64,000 bases of DNA, from NCBI GenBank assembly GCA_946480915.1, contig CAMLLO010000018.1:1-64000 (forward strand). Direction: 5' to 3'. Of this stretch, positions 16,504 to 26,408 are shown piece by piece (positions within the stretch are counted from its first letter, which is position 1; the number at the start of each line of letters is the position of its first letter). This DNA comes from an uncultured Sphingobacteriaceae bacterium (GTDB lineage: Bacteria; Bacteroidota; Bacteroidia; Sphingobacteriales; Sphingobacteriaceae). Made by a program: the position numbers and the translations under genes. Under the pieces are notes generated by a model that saw only the letters and a list, made by a program, of their open reading frames with translations, had not been told where the DNA came from and did not search any database.

Positions 16504-19500
16504 TCAATTTAACTTATATGTGATATTCTGGAACTTATGCAGATGTTCTAAAAATTCATTGCTAGGGAATATTTTAAGGCTTTTAGAAGGCATCTCGACT
16601 GCAATAGTCTCTTCTGCATCAAAAACAGTAAATTTAAGCTGGCAATTCCTCTGCGGGTTTTGTTCAGTATTCATTCTCACAAGTTCGTCCACCTGAGAAA
16701 TAAAATCTTCTGATAACTGATGAAGTGGAAATTGAATAGTTAAGCATTTGGACATTTTATCTCTAATCTCGGACAATAGATTAATACTGGTAATTTTAAA
16801 TTCCCAATTATCTTTTTGTTTGAAGCGTTCGCCAACAGTTCCCCTAACCTGTACAAAATATCCATCCGTAAAAAACTGTTTGAGTTTTACATAATCCTCT
16901 CCAAATAAAACCACTTCAAAAGAATCACTGTAATCTTCTAAAATCATCGAGCCGAAAGGCTTTCCGTTTTTCGTTGTACGATGCTGTGCGTTTGAAACTA
17001 ATCCACCGATAACTAACTCCCGATTCTTTATTTTGTTAAATTCTTCAGTATCGGCATCATTTAATTCCCCGCTTTTAGCCCGGTTAATCAGAGCCAGATG
17101 CTTTACCTGAAACGTACAAAAGTGTTCCATCTCAAACTTATAATTATCTAAAGGATGGCCGGTCAGATAAATACCGATCATATCCTTTTCATATTTGAGT
17201 CTTTCTATTAAGCCCCACTCCGGACATTCGGGCATCTGAGGCTCGGAAATATGAGCATCTGATGTACCTCCAAAAAGCGAAACCTGAGATGAGTTTAAAC
17301 TATTCTGATAATCATTATTATATTTTATAAGCCGCTCAATTCCATTATAAGAAGTATTATCTGGCCTGCAAAAAAATTGTGCCCGATGAAATCCAAAACA
17401 ATCAAACGCTCCGCTATACACCAAATTCTCATACACCTTTTTACTCACAGTTCTTGAGTTCACCCTTTTGGCAAAATCATTGATACTAGCGAATGGGCCG
17501 TTCTCGACACGCTCCTCGACAATACTTTCAACCGCCTTCTCTCCTACTCCTTTTATGCCTGACATCCCAAAACGAATTTCTCCTTTTTTATTTACCGCAA
17601 ACCGGAGATTAGATTCATTGATATCAGGACCAAGAACAGGTATACCCATCTTTTTACTTTCTTCCATAAAGAAAGAAATCTTCTCAATGTTATTCTGGTT
17701 ATTCAATACCGCTGCCATATATTCAGCAGGATAGTGAGCCTTTAAGTATGCTGTTTGATAAGCCACAAAAGCGTAACAGGTGGAGTGTGATTTATTAAAA
17801 GCGTACTGAGCAAAGGCTTCCCAATCGGTCCAAACTTTTTCTGCCACCTTGGTATCGTGGCCATTGACTTTACACCCCTCCATAAACTGGGCTTTCATCT
17901 TGTTCAGAACCTCGATCTGCTTTTTACCCATCGCTTTTCGAAGAACATCCGCATCGCCTTTTGTGAAGTTTGCCAGCTTTTGAGATAAAAGCATCACCTG
18001 CTCCTGATATACCGTGATACCATAAGTCTCTTCAAGATGCTCCTTCATATCGGCAAGGTCGAATGTGACCTCTTCCCTGCCATGCTTACGCGAAATAAAT
18101 TTTGGGATATACTCTATCGGTCCCGGCCGATACAGCGCGTTCATTGCAATCAAATCCTCGAACTTATCCGGCTTTAACTCCCGCAAATACATCTGCATTC
18201 CGTCACTTTCAAACTGGAAAGTTCCGTTTGTATCACCTCTTTGATAAAGTTCAAAAGTTGTTTGATCGTCGAGCGGGATGTAATCTATATCTATTTCAAC
18301 GCCATGATTTTCTTTTATCAGCTGAAGAGCATTCTTAATAATGGTAAGAGTTTTCAGACCTAAGAAGTCCATTTTTATAACTCCTGCATCCTCGATCACA
18401 CGACCATCAAACTGAGTTACCAAAAGGTCCGAATCCTTCATGGTAGTAACAGGAATAATGTCGGTTAGATCATACGGTGCAATAATAATCCCCGCAGCAT
18501 GAATTCCGGTATTTCGAACAGATCCTTCCAGTTTTTCGGCTTCACGAAGTACTTTTGATCTGATATCGTCGCCCTTTAGAATATCTTTTAATTCTTGAAC
18601 CTGATCAAAAGCATCTTTTAATGTGACACCCAAAGTATCGGGCACTAATTTTTTAAGTGCATTTACCTCCGACAGAGGCACATCCAATACCCGTGCGACA
18701 TCCTGAATACTGGTACGTGCAGCCATCGAACCGTAGGTAATGATCTGAGCAACCTGATTCTTACCATACTTATCAACTACATAATCAATTACTTTCTGCC
18801 GGCCTTCATCATCGAAATCCGTATCAATATCAGGCATCGACTTCCTGTCGGGATTTAAAAAACGCTCGAACAGGAGATTGTATTTAATGGGATCTATATT
18901 AGTAATAGCGATACAATAAGCTACCACCGAGCCAGCCGCCGAACCACGTCCGGGTCCGATAAAAACACCCAAATCTCGCCCTGCTTTTATAAAATCTGAT
19001 ACGATAAGAAAATATCCGGCAAAGCCCATTATCTTGATGGTGTTCAACTCGAAATCAAGACGTTCCTGAATTTCAGGGGTAATGTCCTGATAACGCTGCC
19101 TTGCACCTTCCATCGTTAAGTGACGGAGATATTCCCATTGATTTAACGTATCGTCTGCATGGACTTTAAATTCAGGGGGAATCGGAAAGTTTGGTAAAAG
19201 AATATCTCGCTTTAATTTGAGATGTTCTACCTTATCGACAATTTCATTTGTATTATCGAGAGCCTGAGGCAAATCATGGAAGAGCTTGGCCATTTCGGCC
19301 TGAGTTTTAAAATAAAACTGGTCGTTTGGAAAACCAAAGCGATAGCCTTTGCCACCCTCTTCATCGGTAGCAATCGGAGTACTCTGCATATCGCCTGTAT
19401 TCACACACAATAAAATATCGTGCGCATTTGAATCCTGCTGATCTACATAATGAGAATCGTTTGAACAGATAATTTTAACATCATACTTTTTTGCAAATTT

Positions 19501-20076
19501 TAAAAGCACATGATTTACCTTTTCCTGATCAGGGATATTATGCCTCTGTAATTCGATATAATAGTCTTCGCCAAACAGATCAAGCCACCATTTAAACTCC
19601 TTCTCGCCCTCTTCTTCTCCCAATTTCAGAATGGCCTGAGGCACAGAAGCACCCAAACAACAGGTTGTTGCTATCAAGCCTTCATGATACTTTAAGATAA
19701 GCTCCTTATCAATACGCGGCCACTTACTGTAAAGCCCCTCCATGAATCCATAAGAGCATAGCTTTACGAGATTCTGATATCCTTTGGGATTTTTCGCCAG
19801 GAAAAGCTGATGATATCGAATGTCCTTATTTTCTTTCGTAAACTGCTTTTTATGCCTGTCGTTAACAACATAAAACTCGCACCCAACAATGGGCTTTACG
19901 TTATGTTTCCCAGCTTCTGCAACAAATTTGAACACACCAAACATATTTCCATGATCGGTTATTGCCAAAGCTTTCATCCCGTCGGCGGCAGCCTTCTTGT
20001 AAAGTTTAGATATATCTGCAGCTCCGTCCAGGAGTGAAAATTGCGTATGTACGTGTAAATGAGAAAAATCGGGCAT
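16504..20076 (-). CDS. dnaE: DNA polymerase III alpha subunit
   Basis: This is the catalytic subunit of the replicative polymerase. The 1190-residue protein begins with the PHP domain (HLHVHTQFSLLDGA, with His at about 8 and 10, then TDHGNMFG and GCEFYV), so the metal-binding residues look intact. The polymerase active site is recognisable at PDIDTDFDDEGR, preceded by GPGRGSAAGSVVAY. The end carries the helix-hairpin-helix and OB-fold segments (GHPLDNY onward). The length is normal. A divergent promoter region separates it from the LruC lipoprotein. Confidence 0.97.
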   Translation of the reverse strand: MPDFSHLHVHTQFSLLDGAADISKLYKKAAADGMKALAITDHGNMFGVFKFVAEAGKHNVKPIVGCEFYVVNDRHKKQFTKENKDIRYHQLFLAKNPKGYQNLVKLCSYGFMEGLYSKWPRIDKELILKYHEGLIATTCCLGASVPQAILKLGEEEGEKEFKWWLDLFGEDYYIELQRHNIPDQEKVNHVLLKFAKKYDVKIICSNDSHYVDQQDSNAHDILLCVNTGDMQSTPIATDEEGGKGYRFGFPNDQFYFKTQAEMAKLFHDLPQALDNTNEIVDKVEHLKLKRDILLPNFPIPPEFKVHADDTLNQWEYLRHLTMEGARQRYQDITPEIQERLDFELNTIKIMGFAGYFLIVSDFIKAGRDLGVFIGPGRGSAAGSVVAYCIAITNIDPIKYNLLFERFLNPDRKSMPDIDTDFDDEGRQKVIDYVVDKYGKNQVAQIITYGSMAARTSIQDVARVLDVPLSEVNALKKLVPDTLGVTLKDAFDQVQELKDILKGDDIRSKVLREAEKLEGSVRNTGIHAAGIIIAPYDLTDIIPVTTMKDSDLLVTQFDGRVIEDAGVIKMDFLGLKTLTIIKNALQLIKENHGVEIDIDYIPLDDQTTFELYQRGDTNGTFQFESDGMQMYLRELKPDKFEDLIAMNALYRPGPIEYIPKFISRKHGREEVTFDLADMKEHLEETYGITVYQEQVMLLSQKLANFTKGDADVLRKAMGKKQIEVLNKMKAQFMEGCKVNGHDTKVAEKVWTDWEAFAQYAFNKSHSTCYAFVAYQTAYLKAHYPAEYMAAVLNNQNNIEKISFFMEESKKMGIPVLGPDINESNLRFAVNKKGEIRFGMSGIKGVGEKAVESIVEERVENGPFASINDFAKRVNSRTVSKKVYENLVYSGAFDCFGFHRAQFFCRPDNTSYNGIERLIKYNNDYQNSLNSSQVSLFGGTSDAHISEPQMPECPEWGLIERLKYEKDMIGIYLTGHPLDNYKFEMEHFCTFQVKHLALINRAKSGELNDADTEEFNKIKNRELVIGGLVSNAQHRTTKNGKPFGSMILEDYSDSFEVVLFGEDYVKLKQFFTDGYFVQVRGTVGERFKQKDNWEFKITSINLLSEIRDKMSKCLTIQFPLHQLSEDFISQVDELVRMNTEQNPQRNCQLKFTVFDAEETIAVEMPSKSLKIFPSNEFLEHLHKFQNITYKLN

Positions 20077-20101
20077 CAGGTAAGTTCCAAAAAGAGTGCA
20101 T

Positions 20102-20109
20102 CTAATTTA
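20102..20109 (-). promoter_or_regulatory. Possible dnaE -7 box
   Basis: The minus strand reads TAAATTAG here, one base off TAnnTTTG, about 26 bases ahead of the dnaE start. The same variant occurs before ribF. Confidence 0.4.
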
Positions 20110-20152
20110 CGGAAAAAAAAGGTAGGCATAATAGAGTGTTGAAAAATCGATC

Positions 20153-20192
20153 AGGTGTTCACACCTATAAGTATTTCAAAGTCGTATCTTTG
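20153..20192 (+). promoter_or_regulatory. Promoter of the first LruC lipoprotein with an inverted repeat
   Basis: TATCTTTG at 20185-20192 is an exact -7 box. Just upstream, AGGTGT and ACACCT (20153-20158, 20161-20166) form an inverted repeat in the -33 region, a possible operator. The transcript would have an unusually long leader of about 170 bases before the ATG at 20369. Confidence 0.5.
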
Positions 20193-20368
20193 TTAAACTC
20201 TCAATAATAACAACAACGCTCTTATTAATTTCGGGTAGTGTGTAAATACTTCTCGTAATACTACAACATTTCTACACAATCCTCGTAAACAAAGGCTTGT
20301 AGGATGTATTTGTGGATTAATTACGAATTGCCCGATTCTTGCACACCTTATTAAAAAGAAACAGATAA

Positions 20369-22357
20369 ATGAACCGTTGTTTATTCCTGATTTTAATACT
20401 TCTTACGTTTATCGGTATCTCTTGTCAAAAAGATGTAATAGAAAAAGACGGCCACGAAATAAACAAAATTGCTCCTGACGGATTTAATTTTGAAACAACA
20501 AAAACTTTAAATGTTAATATTAGACTTTTGTCGAATATTGATGAACCGCTTAAAGGGATAATCATTGACATAAATACAACGAGCGGAGAAACCATATTTA
20601 GAGGAGCAAGTGACGAGAATGGCTATTTTAAAGGCTCAGTGAATATTGCGGCATATATAGACACGCTATTAATAAGGCCAAATAACCCAGGTCTTATTCA
20701 AAACATACAAGGATTGATCGTTAACAACTCTTTAACCTGTGTTATCGGGGGCAAAAATGGAGTCTCTGGAAATGTGGTGAAGTTATTAAAAAGCAAGGAA
20801 GGTCCCTTTTATGGAAATTCGATATTCGCACCGACCACCTATACTTATATGGGGAGTTACGATCAGTATGGAAGACCTATCAGCTATCTGGAGTCTCAAA
20901 AAGGTACCGTTAGCGCAGATCTGTTGACCTATCTGGCGGAGTCACTACCAGAACAACAGAATGTGAGCGTTCACCATCCGCAATATTTATCTGATAATGC
21001 AACAGAACATCTTAATATAACCAAGACCTCCGACGTTTGGATCACGTTTGTTTCTGAGGGTGCAGGATATACGAACTGCGTTGGTTTTTATACTTATCCA
21101 ACCAACAATCCGCCTAAACAAGTTACTAAAATAAGCAACATTAAATTGTTATTTCCCAATACTTCCGGTGTAGGTTCAGGGGGCACCATGCAATCCGGAG
21201 ACAAAGTAAAAATCGGGCGTTTCGATGCAGGCACCTCAATCGGATTCGTTCTAATTCAAAATGGATGGTCGCAAAATGTAACATCGGTAAATACCAGCTT
21301 AACAAAGTTCTATTCAGATTCTGAGTTTAATCCTGAATCAACAACCGCTCTCCGCACCCATACGGTGCTTCTAAATTTCGCTAAAGAAAATTTGTTTGTT
21401 ATTGGGTTCGAAGACATAAGACGAGATAATTCCAACTGCGATCAAGATTTTAATGATGTAATTTTATATGCGACTTCTAATCCGGTTGACGGAATATCGA
21501 CAGTTGGAGTAGAAGGTATTACGCCACCTAAGGACACTGATGGAGACGGGGTTTGGGATGCTAATGACGAATTTGACGACGATCCTACCAGAGCTTATAT
21601 AACTTACTTCCCTTCTAAAACCACAAAAGGAACCCTGGCATTTGAGGATAACTGGCCTGCCAAAGGAGACTATGACATGAATGACCTTGTTGTAAATTAT
21701 CGCTATAGCTACATTAGCAATGCCAGCAATAAGGTTGTTGAGATGACCGGGGACTTTCAAGCTGTTGCGGCCTGGGCCAAAAATGAGAATGGCTTTGGTG
21801 TACAACTTCCGTTTGCATCAAACCTGATTAGTAATGTTACCGGACAAAAACTATCTGGTGGATATATTAACCTTAACACAAATGGAACAGAATCGGGACA
21901 GTCTAAAGCTGTTATTATCCCTTTCGACAATCATAAAAACCTTCTCATTAATCAGACTGAAGTCATTGATTCTGCAATTGTAAAAATAACTTTTGTATCG
22001 CCTGTTGATATTGCTACATTAGGTACAGGCCCCTATAATCCCTTCCTAATCTGCAATAAACAACGCGGCTTAGAAGCGCACCTGCCGGGCAACTTACCAA
22101 CAGACAGGGCCGATGCAAGCTTCTTTGGAACGGTGAACGATCAAACGAATCCTTCTTTAGGTAAATATTATTTATCAGCAGACAATTGGCCTTGGGCACT
22201 TAGTTTTACAGAGACATTCCGATACCCTCTCGAAGGGAACCCGATTACCTCAGCATACCTTCATTTTGCAGAATGGGCAAGTTCGGGCGGTACCATATAT
22301 ACCGACTGGTATAAGAACACAGCCCCTGGTTATCGGGATGAGTTGAAAATCCGGTAA
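20369..22357 (+). CDS. LruC-domain lipoprotein with DUF4114, copy 1
   Basis: A 662-residue predicted surface lipoprotein. The signal peptide ends in the lipobox FIGISC (Cys about 19). After a region with a carboxypeptidase-regulatory-like fold (DEPLKGIIIDINTTSGE) comes a DUF4114 segment with CDQDFNDVILYATSNPV near residue 355. Next are a calcium-binding-type run DTDGDGVWDANDEFDDDP and the C-terminal LruC domain (EDNWPAKGDYDMNDLVVNYR and onward). These are known domain families with no assigned reaction. A second copy follows 201 bases downstream. A terminator stands between them, so they are transcribed separately. Likely an envelope or adhesion protein; this is inference. Confidence 0.85.
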   Translation: MNRCLFLILILLTFIGISCQKDVIEKDGHEINKIAPDGFNFETTKTLNVNIRLLSNIDEPLKGIIIDINTTSGETIFRGASDENGYFKGSVNIAAYIDTLLIRPNNPGLIQNIQGLIVNNSLTCVIGGKNGVSGNVVKLLKSKEGPFYGNSIFAPTTYTYMGSYDQYGRPISYLESQKGTVSADLLTYLAESLPEQQNVSVHHPQYLSDNATEHLNITKTSDVWITFVSEGAGYTNCVGFYTYPTNNPPKQVTKISNIKLLFPNTSGVGSGGTMQSGDKVKIGRFDAGTSIGFVLIQNGWSQNVTSVNTSLTKFYSDSEFNPESTTALRTHTVLLNFAKENLFVIGFEDIRRDNSNCDQDFNDVILYATSNPVDGISTVGVEGITPPKDTDGDGVWDANDEFDDDPTRAYITYFPSKTTKGTLAFEDNWPAKGDYDMNDLVVNYRYSYISNASNKVVEMTGDFQAVAAWAKNENGFGVQLPFASNLISNVTGQKLSGGYINLNTNGTESGQSKAVIIPFDNHKNLLINQTEVIDSAIVKITFVSPVDIATLGTGPYNPFLICNKQRGLEAHLPGNLPTDRADASFFGTVNDQTNPSLGKYYLSADNWPWALSFTETFRYPLEGNPITSAYLHFAEWASSGGTIYTDWYKNTAPGYRDELKIR

Positions 22358-22361
22358 AATG

Positions 22362-22392
22362 AAAGGCTAGGAAAAAACCTGGCCTTTTATAG
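22362..22392 (+). terminator. Terminator of LruC copy 1
   Basis: AAAGGCTAGG (22362-22371) and CCTGGCCTTT (22378-22387) pair with one G-T wobble, directly after the stop codon. The T-run is short. Confidence 0.7.
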
Positions 22393-22558
22393 AGATTGCT
22401 GTGCAAAAAGTTCCTATACAATACTCATTTCTCCTCAGTAAATTTCACACCTTTTTTATTGAAACCCGCATTACACACTCCAAACATAATATTTTTCATA
22501 CTGAAAAGATTTGAATGATGTTTGCTGTATGTGCGGTCAAATAACTTAAACAATTCTC

Positions 22559-24556
22559 ATGAAACTTTGTTTCACCGCATTTTATACTCTAATTGTACTT
22601 TTACTATTTACTTCTTGCAAAAAAAACAGTGACCTTGATGCGGACAATCTTTTAGAGCCAAATAAAATCGCTCCTGACGGATTTAATTTCGCAACTTTTA
22701 AAACGGTAAATGTAAAGGTCAGACTTCTTTCTAACATCGATGAGCCTGTAAAACGATCCATGATAAACATTAACTCCAGTTTGTCAGGAGAAACACTTCT
22801 TAAAGGATTAACAGACGATAACGGTTATTTCATTGCTTCGGTGAACATCCCTGGCTATATGGAAACTCTGGAGATAGATCCACAAAATCCAGGTTTAATT
22901 CATAAAGTAAAGGGGCTAGTCATAAATAATTCTTTAACCCTCGTAATTGGCGGAAAAGAAGGATTATCCGGCAATGCCATTAAATCACCTGGTTCTGGGA
23001 AATTCATCGTAAATAACAATAGTAGAATTTTCAGTGCAACCTATACCTATATGGGTACGTTGGATAACTTTGGCCGACCATTAAGTTATTTAGAGCCGCA
23101 GAAGGGTACCGTGAGTGCAGATCTTCTAAGCTACCTTGGAGCAGCATTACCCGATAAACAAAATGTAAGCATTCAACATCCTGAATTTGTATCAGACAAC
23201 GCCACAGAACATTTGAATATTGTCCAACTTTCAGACGTATGGATTACGTTCGTAGCGGAGGGCGCTGGCAACAAAAACAGTATCGGATATTATACGTACG
23301 AAACTGGCAATCCTCCCGCTCAGCTAAGTGATATAACAGATATTAAATTATTATTTCCCAATGCTTCTGCATTGGGATCTGGCGGAACGATGGAATCTGG
23401 AGATAAGGTCCATATTGGACAATTTCCTGCAGGCACATCAATAGGGTTCGTACTTTTCGCGTTCGGATGGCAGGGGGGCAATATTGTTCATGTTGACAAT
23501 CCTAAGTTCTATTCAGATTCCAGGTTTAATCCGGAACCCTCTTCATCTTTACAATCGCATATGGTTCTCTTGAACTTTGCACAAGAGAATCAATACATAA
23601 TTGGTTTTGAAGATCTAAACAGAACTGACCCTACGTGTGATCATGATTTTAATGATGTAATTCTATATGCCTCCTCAAATCCGGTTACAGCTATTTCAAC
23701 AAATGGAATACCCACTATGGGTCCGGCAACCGATACAGATGGCGATGGGGTGTTCGATAACAACGATGAATTTCCAGACGATCCGGCAAAAGCCTACACC
23801 ACCTATTATCCGTCACAATATACAAAAGGAACCCTCGCGTTTGAAGACAATTGGCCAGCCAACGGAGATTATGACATGAATGACCTGGTAATAAAATATC
23901 GGTATGCCTATGTAAATAATGGCAATAATAAGGTTGTAGAAATGACAGGACTGTACACTGCAGTTGCAGCTTTTGCAGACTTCAAAAATGGGTTTGGCGT
24001 CCAATTTCCTTTTTCTCACACCCTAATAAACAACGTTTCGGGGCAAAAACATACGGAAAACTATATTTCACTCAACACCAATGGTACGGAAGCCGCTCAG
24101 ACTAAAGCCGTAATTATTCCTTTTGACAATCATAAAACTCTAATACAAAACAATATTGAAATCATCGATTCAGTTCAGGTAAAACTGACATTTGTTGATC
24201 CAGTTTCCTTGGCAACTTTGGGTAACGCACCTTATAATCCTTTTATCATTGGGAACAAGCTACGAGGGTTTGAGATACATTTACCTGGATATTTACCAAC
24301 CGACAAGGCAGATTTAACTCTGTTAGGCACAAAGAATGATGATTCTAATCCTGCAGCAAATAAATATTATCTCTCTTCCCAAAACTGGCCGTGGGCTCTA
24401 AGTTTTACTGAATCGTTTACTTGCCCGAAAGAAGGTGCGGCAATAAATGAATCGTATCTCCACTTCGGTGAATGGGCATCTTCGGGAGGCAGTTTGTTTA
24501 GTGACTGGTACAGTAATAATGCAGCGAATTATCGAAATTTATCCAATATTTATTAG
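22559..24556 (+). CDS. LruC-domain lipoprotein with DUF4114, copy 2
   Basis: A 665-residue paralogue of the preceding gene with the same architecture. It has a signal peptide with lipobox LLFTSC (Cys 20), the shared motif KIAPDGFNF soon after, CDHDFNDVILYASSNPV (DUF4114), DTDGDGVFDNNDEFPDDP, and EDNWPANGDYDMNDLVIKYR (LruC). The two proteins align over their whole length with many substitutions, so the duplication is not recent. Both keep the acidic calcium-type loop, suggesting that it is functional. The terminator of this gene lies inside the 3' end of the convergent beta-glucosidase gene. Confidence 0.85.
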   Translation: MKLCFTAFYTLIVLLLFTSCKKNSDLDADNLLEPNKIAPDGFNFATFKTVNVKVRLLSNIDEPVKRSMININSSLSGETLLKGLTDDNGYFIASVNIPGYMETLEIDPQNPGLIHKVKGLVINNSLTLVIGGKEGLSGNAIKSPGSGKFIVNNNSRIFSATYTYMGTLDNFGRPLSYLEPQKGTVSADLLSYLGAALPDKQNVSIQHPEFVSDNATEHLNIVQLSDVWITFVAEGAGNKNSIGYYTYETGNPPAQLSDITDIKLLFPNASALGSGGTMESGDKVHIGQFPAGTSIGFVLFAFGWQGGNIVHVDNPKFYSDSRFNPEPSSSLQSHMVLLNFAQENQYIIGFEDLNRTDPTCDHDFNDVILYASSNPVTAISTNGIPTMGPATDTDGDGVFDNNDEFPDDPAKAYTTYYPSQYTKGTLAFEDNWPANGDYDMNDLVIKYRYAYVNNGNNKVVEMTGLYTAVAAFADFKNGFGVQFPFSHTLINNVSGQKHTENYISLNTNGTEAAQTKAVIIPFDNHKTLIQNNIEIIDSVQVKLTFVDPVSLATLGNAPYNPFIIGNKLRGFEIHLPGYLPTDKADLTLLGTKNDDSNPAANKYYLSSQNWPWALSFTESFTCPKEGAAINESYLHFGEWASSGGSLFSDWYSNNAANYRNLSNIY

Positions 24557-24577
24557 TTTATCTCAATAATATATTCA

Positions 24578-25957
24578 TCATGTAAGGCCAGTAAATGGCC
24601 TTTTTTTGTTTAAAAAATGTTTGTACCACAGCCCCGAATCTTTAATTATTCTTTTCTGACTATCAAAATCTACATAAATCAACCCGAATCGTGGATGATA
24701 GCCTTCGGCCCATTCAAAGTTATCGGTTAAAGTCCACACGAAATACCCGCCGACCTTGCAGCCTTCCTTTTTGGCCTGTAATACCTGAGCCAGATTATCG
24801 CGAATGTAATCAGTCCGCTCGACGTCGTTAATTACACCTTCATTAATTATATCGGGAAAAGCTGCTCCATTTTCAGTTATGAGAATCTTTTTAATTTGCG
24901 GGTAGGCATCAAACTTTTTGATAATATGATATATTGCAGGGGGATATACTTCCCACTTCATTTCGGTTAACGGAACTCCTCTACTCTCTGCTTTAACAAG
25001 GCTGGCGCCAATATATGGCGTAAAAAATGATGAGCGAACAATTTCCCGCGTATAATTCTGCAAACCGATGAAATCAAAGTCGAAAGACATTTCATTTTCG
25101 TCACCCGCCCTCATATATTTCTCGATCTTCCGTAAAACAGGTAAGTCCTTGGTAGGATAACCTAAACCCAAAACAGGTTCAATAAAAGTTCGGTTTAGAA
25201 GAGCATCGACTCTTTTAGCAGCTGCAACATGTTTTTCTCGGGTTGAAAGAGGTTCGATATGGGAGCAAGAAAATGTGGTTCCAATATTCGCTTCTGGCAA
25301 AGTGTTTCTTAGAACTTTAGCTGACGCACTTGTAGAGAGGGTAACGTGGTGTATTGCTGACAGAAAATTTTTAAGTCCGGTTTTACCAGGAGCATGTATT
25401 CCTAAAAAATATCCTGCACCCGTAAAGGCCGAAGGTTCATTCATGACCATCCAATTCTTAACCCGATCACCAAAACTCTTCGCGCATATTTCAGAATACT
25501 CAGAGAACCATCCCACAATATCTCTGTTTGTCCACCCACCCTTAAGTTCGAGTTCAAGGGGCAGGTCCCAATGGTATAAGGTTAGCCAGGGAGTTATTCC
25601 GCATTCAAGAGAAAAATCGATAACCCGATTATAAAAATCTATCCCCTGTCGGTTTATCGGTCCAATTCCCTTTGGCAAAACTCTTGACCAGCTAATGGAA
25701 AAGCGAAAGTTAGGAATATTAAGATCCTGAATAAGTCGAATGTCGTCTTTATAGCAATGATAAAAGTTGCAGGCAGTTTGACCATGGTGACCATCTTTTA
25801 CCTTCCCCTTTCGGGAGGTAAATTCATCCCAAATAGATGGACCCTTTCCGTCGACGTTATAAGCTCCCTCAATTTGGTAAGCTGCAGTGGCCACCCCCCA
25901 CTCGAAATCATCGCCAAAATCGTCTTTTCTAAAATTAGCCAGTACCTTATTTTCCAT
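24578..25957 (-). CDS. Family 1 glycoside hydrolase (beta-glucosidase type)
   Basis: A 459-residue GH1 enzyme, which hydrolyses beta-glucosides or related sugars with a retaining mechanism. Both catalytic glutamates are seen: the acid/base in WMVMNEPSAFTG and the nucleophile in ILITENGAAF. The opening FEWGVATAAYQIEGA and the C-terminal GYFVWTLTDNFEWAEGYHPRFGL are the family signatures. There is no signal peptide, so it acts in the cytoplasm on imported disaccharides or phospho-free glucosides. No sugar transporter or regulator lies next to it, so its substrate is unknown. Confidence 0.93.
   Translation of the reverse strand: MENKVLANFRKDDFGDDFEWGVATAAYQIEGAYNVDGKGPSIWDEFTSRKGKVKDGHHGQTACNFYHCYKDDIRLIQDLNIPNFRFSISWSRVLPKGIGPINRQGIDFYNRVIDFSLECGITPWLTLYHWDLPLELELKGGWTNRDIVGWFSEYSEICAKSFGDRVKNWMVMNEPSAFTGAGYFLGIHAPGKTGLKNFLSAIHHVTLSTSASAKVLRNTLPEANIGTTFSCSHIEPLSTREKHVAAAKRVDALLNRTFIEPVLGLGYPTKDLPVLRKIEKYMRAGDENEMSFDFDFIGLQNYTREIVRSSFFTPYIGASLVKAESRGVPLTEMKWEVYPPAIYHIIKKFDAYPQIKKILITENGAAFPDIINEGVINDVERTDYIRDNLAQVLQAKKEGCKVGGYFVWTLTDNFEWAEGYHPRFGLIYVDFDSQKRIIKDSGLWYKHFLNKKRPFTGLT
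24584..24609 (+). terminator. Terminator of LruC copy 2, inside the GH1 gene
   Basis: AAGGCCA and TGGCCTT (24584-24590, 24596-24602) form a stem followed by seven T. The stem and T-run lie within the last codons of the opposing beta-glucosidase gene, so this sequence serves as coding DNA on one strand and as a terminator on the other. Confidence 0.75.
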
Positions 25958-26100
25958 TCATTAATACGTATTATGGAGATGTAAATTATACGGCTAAAAT
26001 GGCGTAATTAATGAAGAAAAGAAAATCGCGAGCTCAAAATAGCTAGCGGATTCAAATTCATTAGCAGTCCACTAACTCTTTAAAAGGCTTTCCGAACAAA

Positions 26101-26355
26101 TTATTCATGTCTAATCTCCGGCCGCGTACTAGAATCCTCAACAATACTTCGTTCACTATCCGAGGTATAGGCATCGTAAACGTTCCAGGCCCAAAACAAT
26201 ATCGGGAAAATAATGGTCCAGAAGAGCAAATACGACACTGTAACCCCCAAAACAATTATCAATAGACCTTTTACAATTTGACCCTTAACTATTTGCCCCA
26301 ATCCGGGTATTACCGCCGACATTAATGCCGGAACCAGATGTTTGTGATCTTTCAT
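26101..26355 (-). CDS. Small two-helix membrane protein
   Basis: An 84-residue protein with a short polar N-terminus, the segment SAVIPGLGQIVKGQIVKGLL and a hydrophobic helix pair (about 30-62), ending in a polar acidic tail. The PGLGQ-KGQ-KG pattern recalls TM2-like and DUF5683-like small membrane proteins, but I cannot assign a family firmly. GQIVK is repeated in tandem. The ATG comes directly after the terminator-like hairpin of the upstream gene; the TATTTTTA there is a poor -7 match, so how it is transcribed is unclear. Confidence 0.6.
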   Translation of the reverse strand: MKDHKHLVPALMSAVIPGLGQIVKGQIVKGLLIIVLGVTVSYLLFWTIIFPILFWAWNVYDAYTSDSERSIVEDSSTRPEIRHE

Positions 26356-26383
26356 AAAAATAGATTTTAGATATAAAATCTAT
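26356..26383 (-). terminator. AT-rich hairpin between the DUF962 gene and the small membrane protein
   Basis: ATAGATTTT and AAAATCTAT (26360-26368, 26375-26383) form a perfect 9-bp stem, and the minus strand has TTTTT right after it. The next ATG starts immediately beyond. Confidence 0.5.
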
Positions 26384-26408
26384 CAAATACATTGCCAGCC
26401 TTGAGGCT

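Noticed and set aside
26061..26255. 64-codon minus-strand frame overlapping the 84-residue membrane protein
   Set aside because: It is out of frame with the gene that has the two-helix pattern and a proper start.
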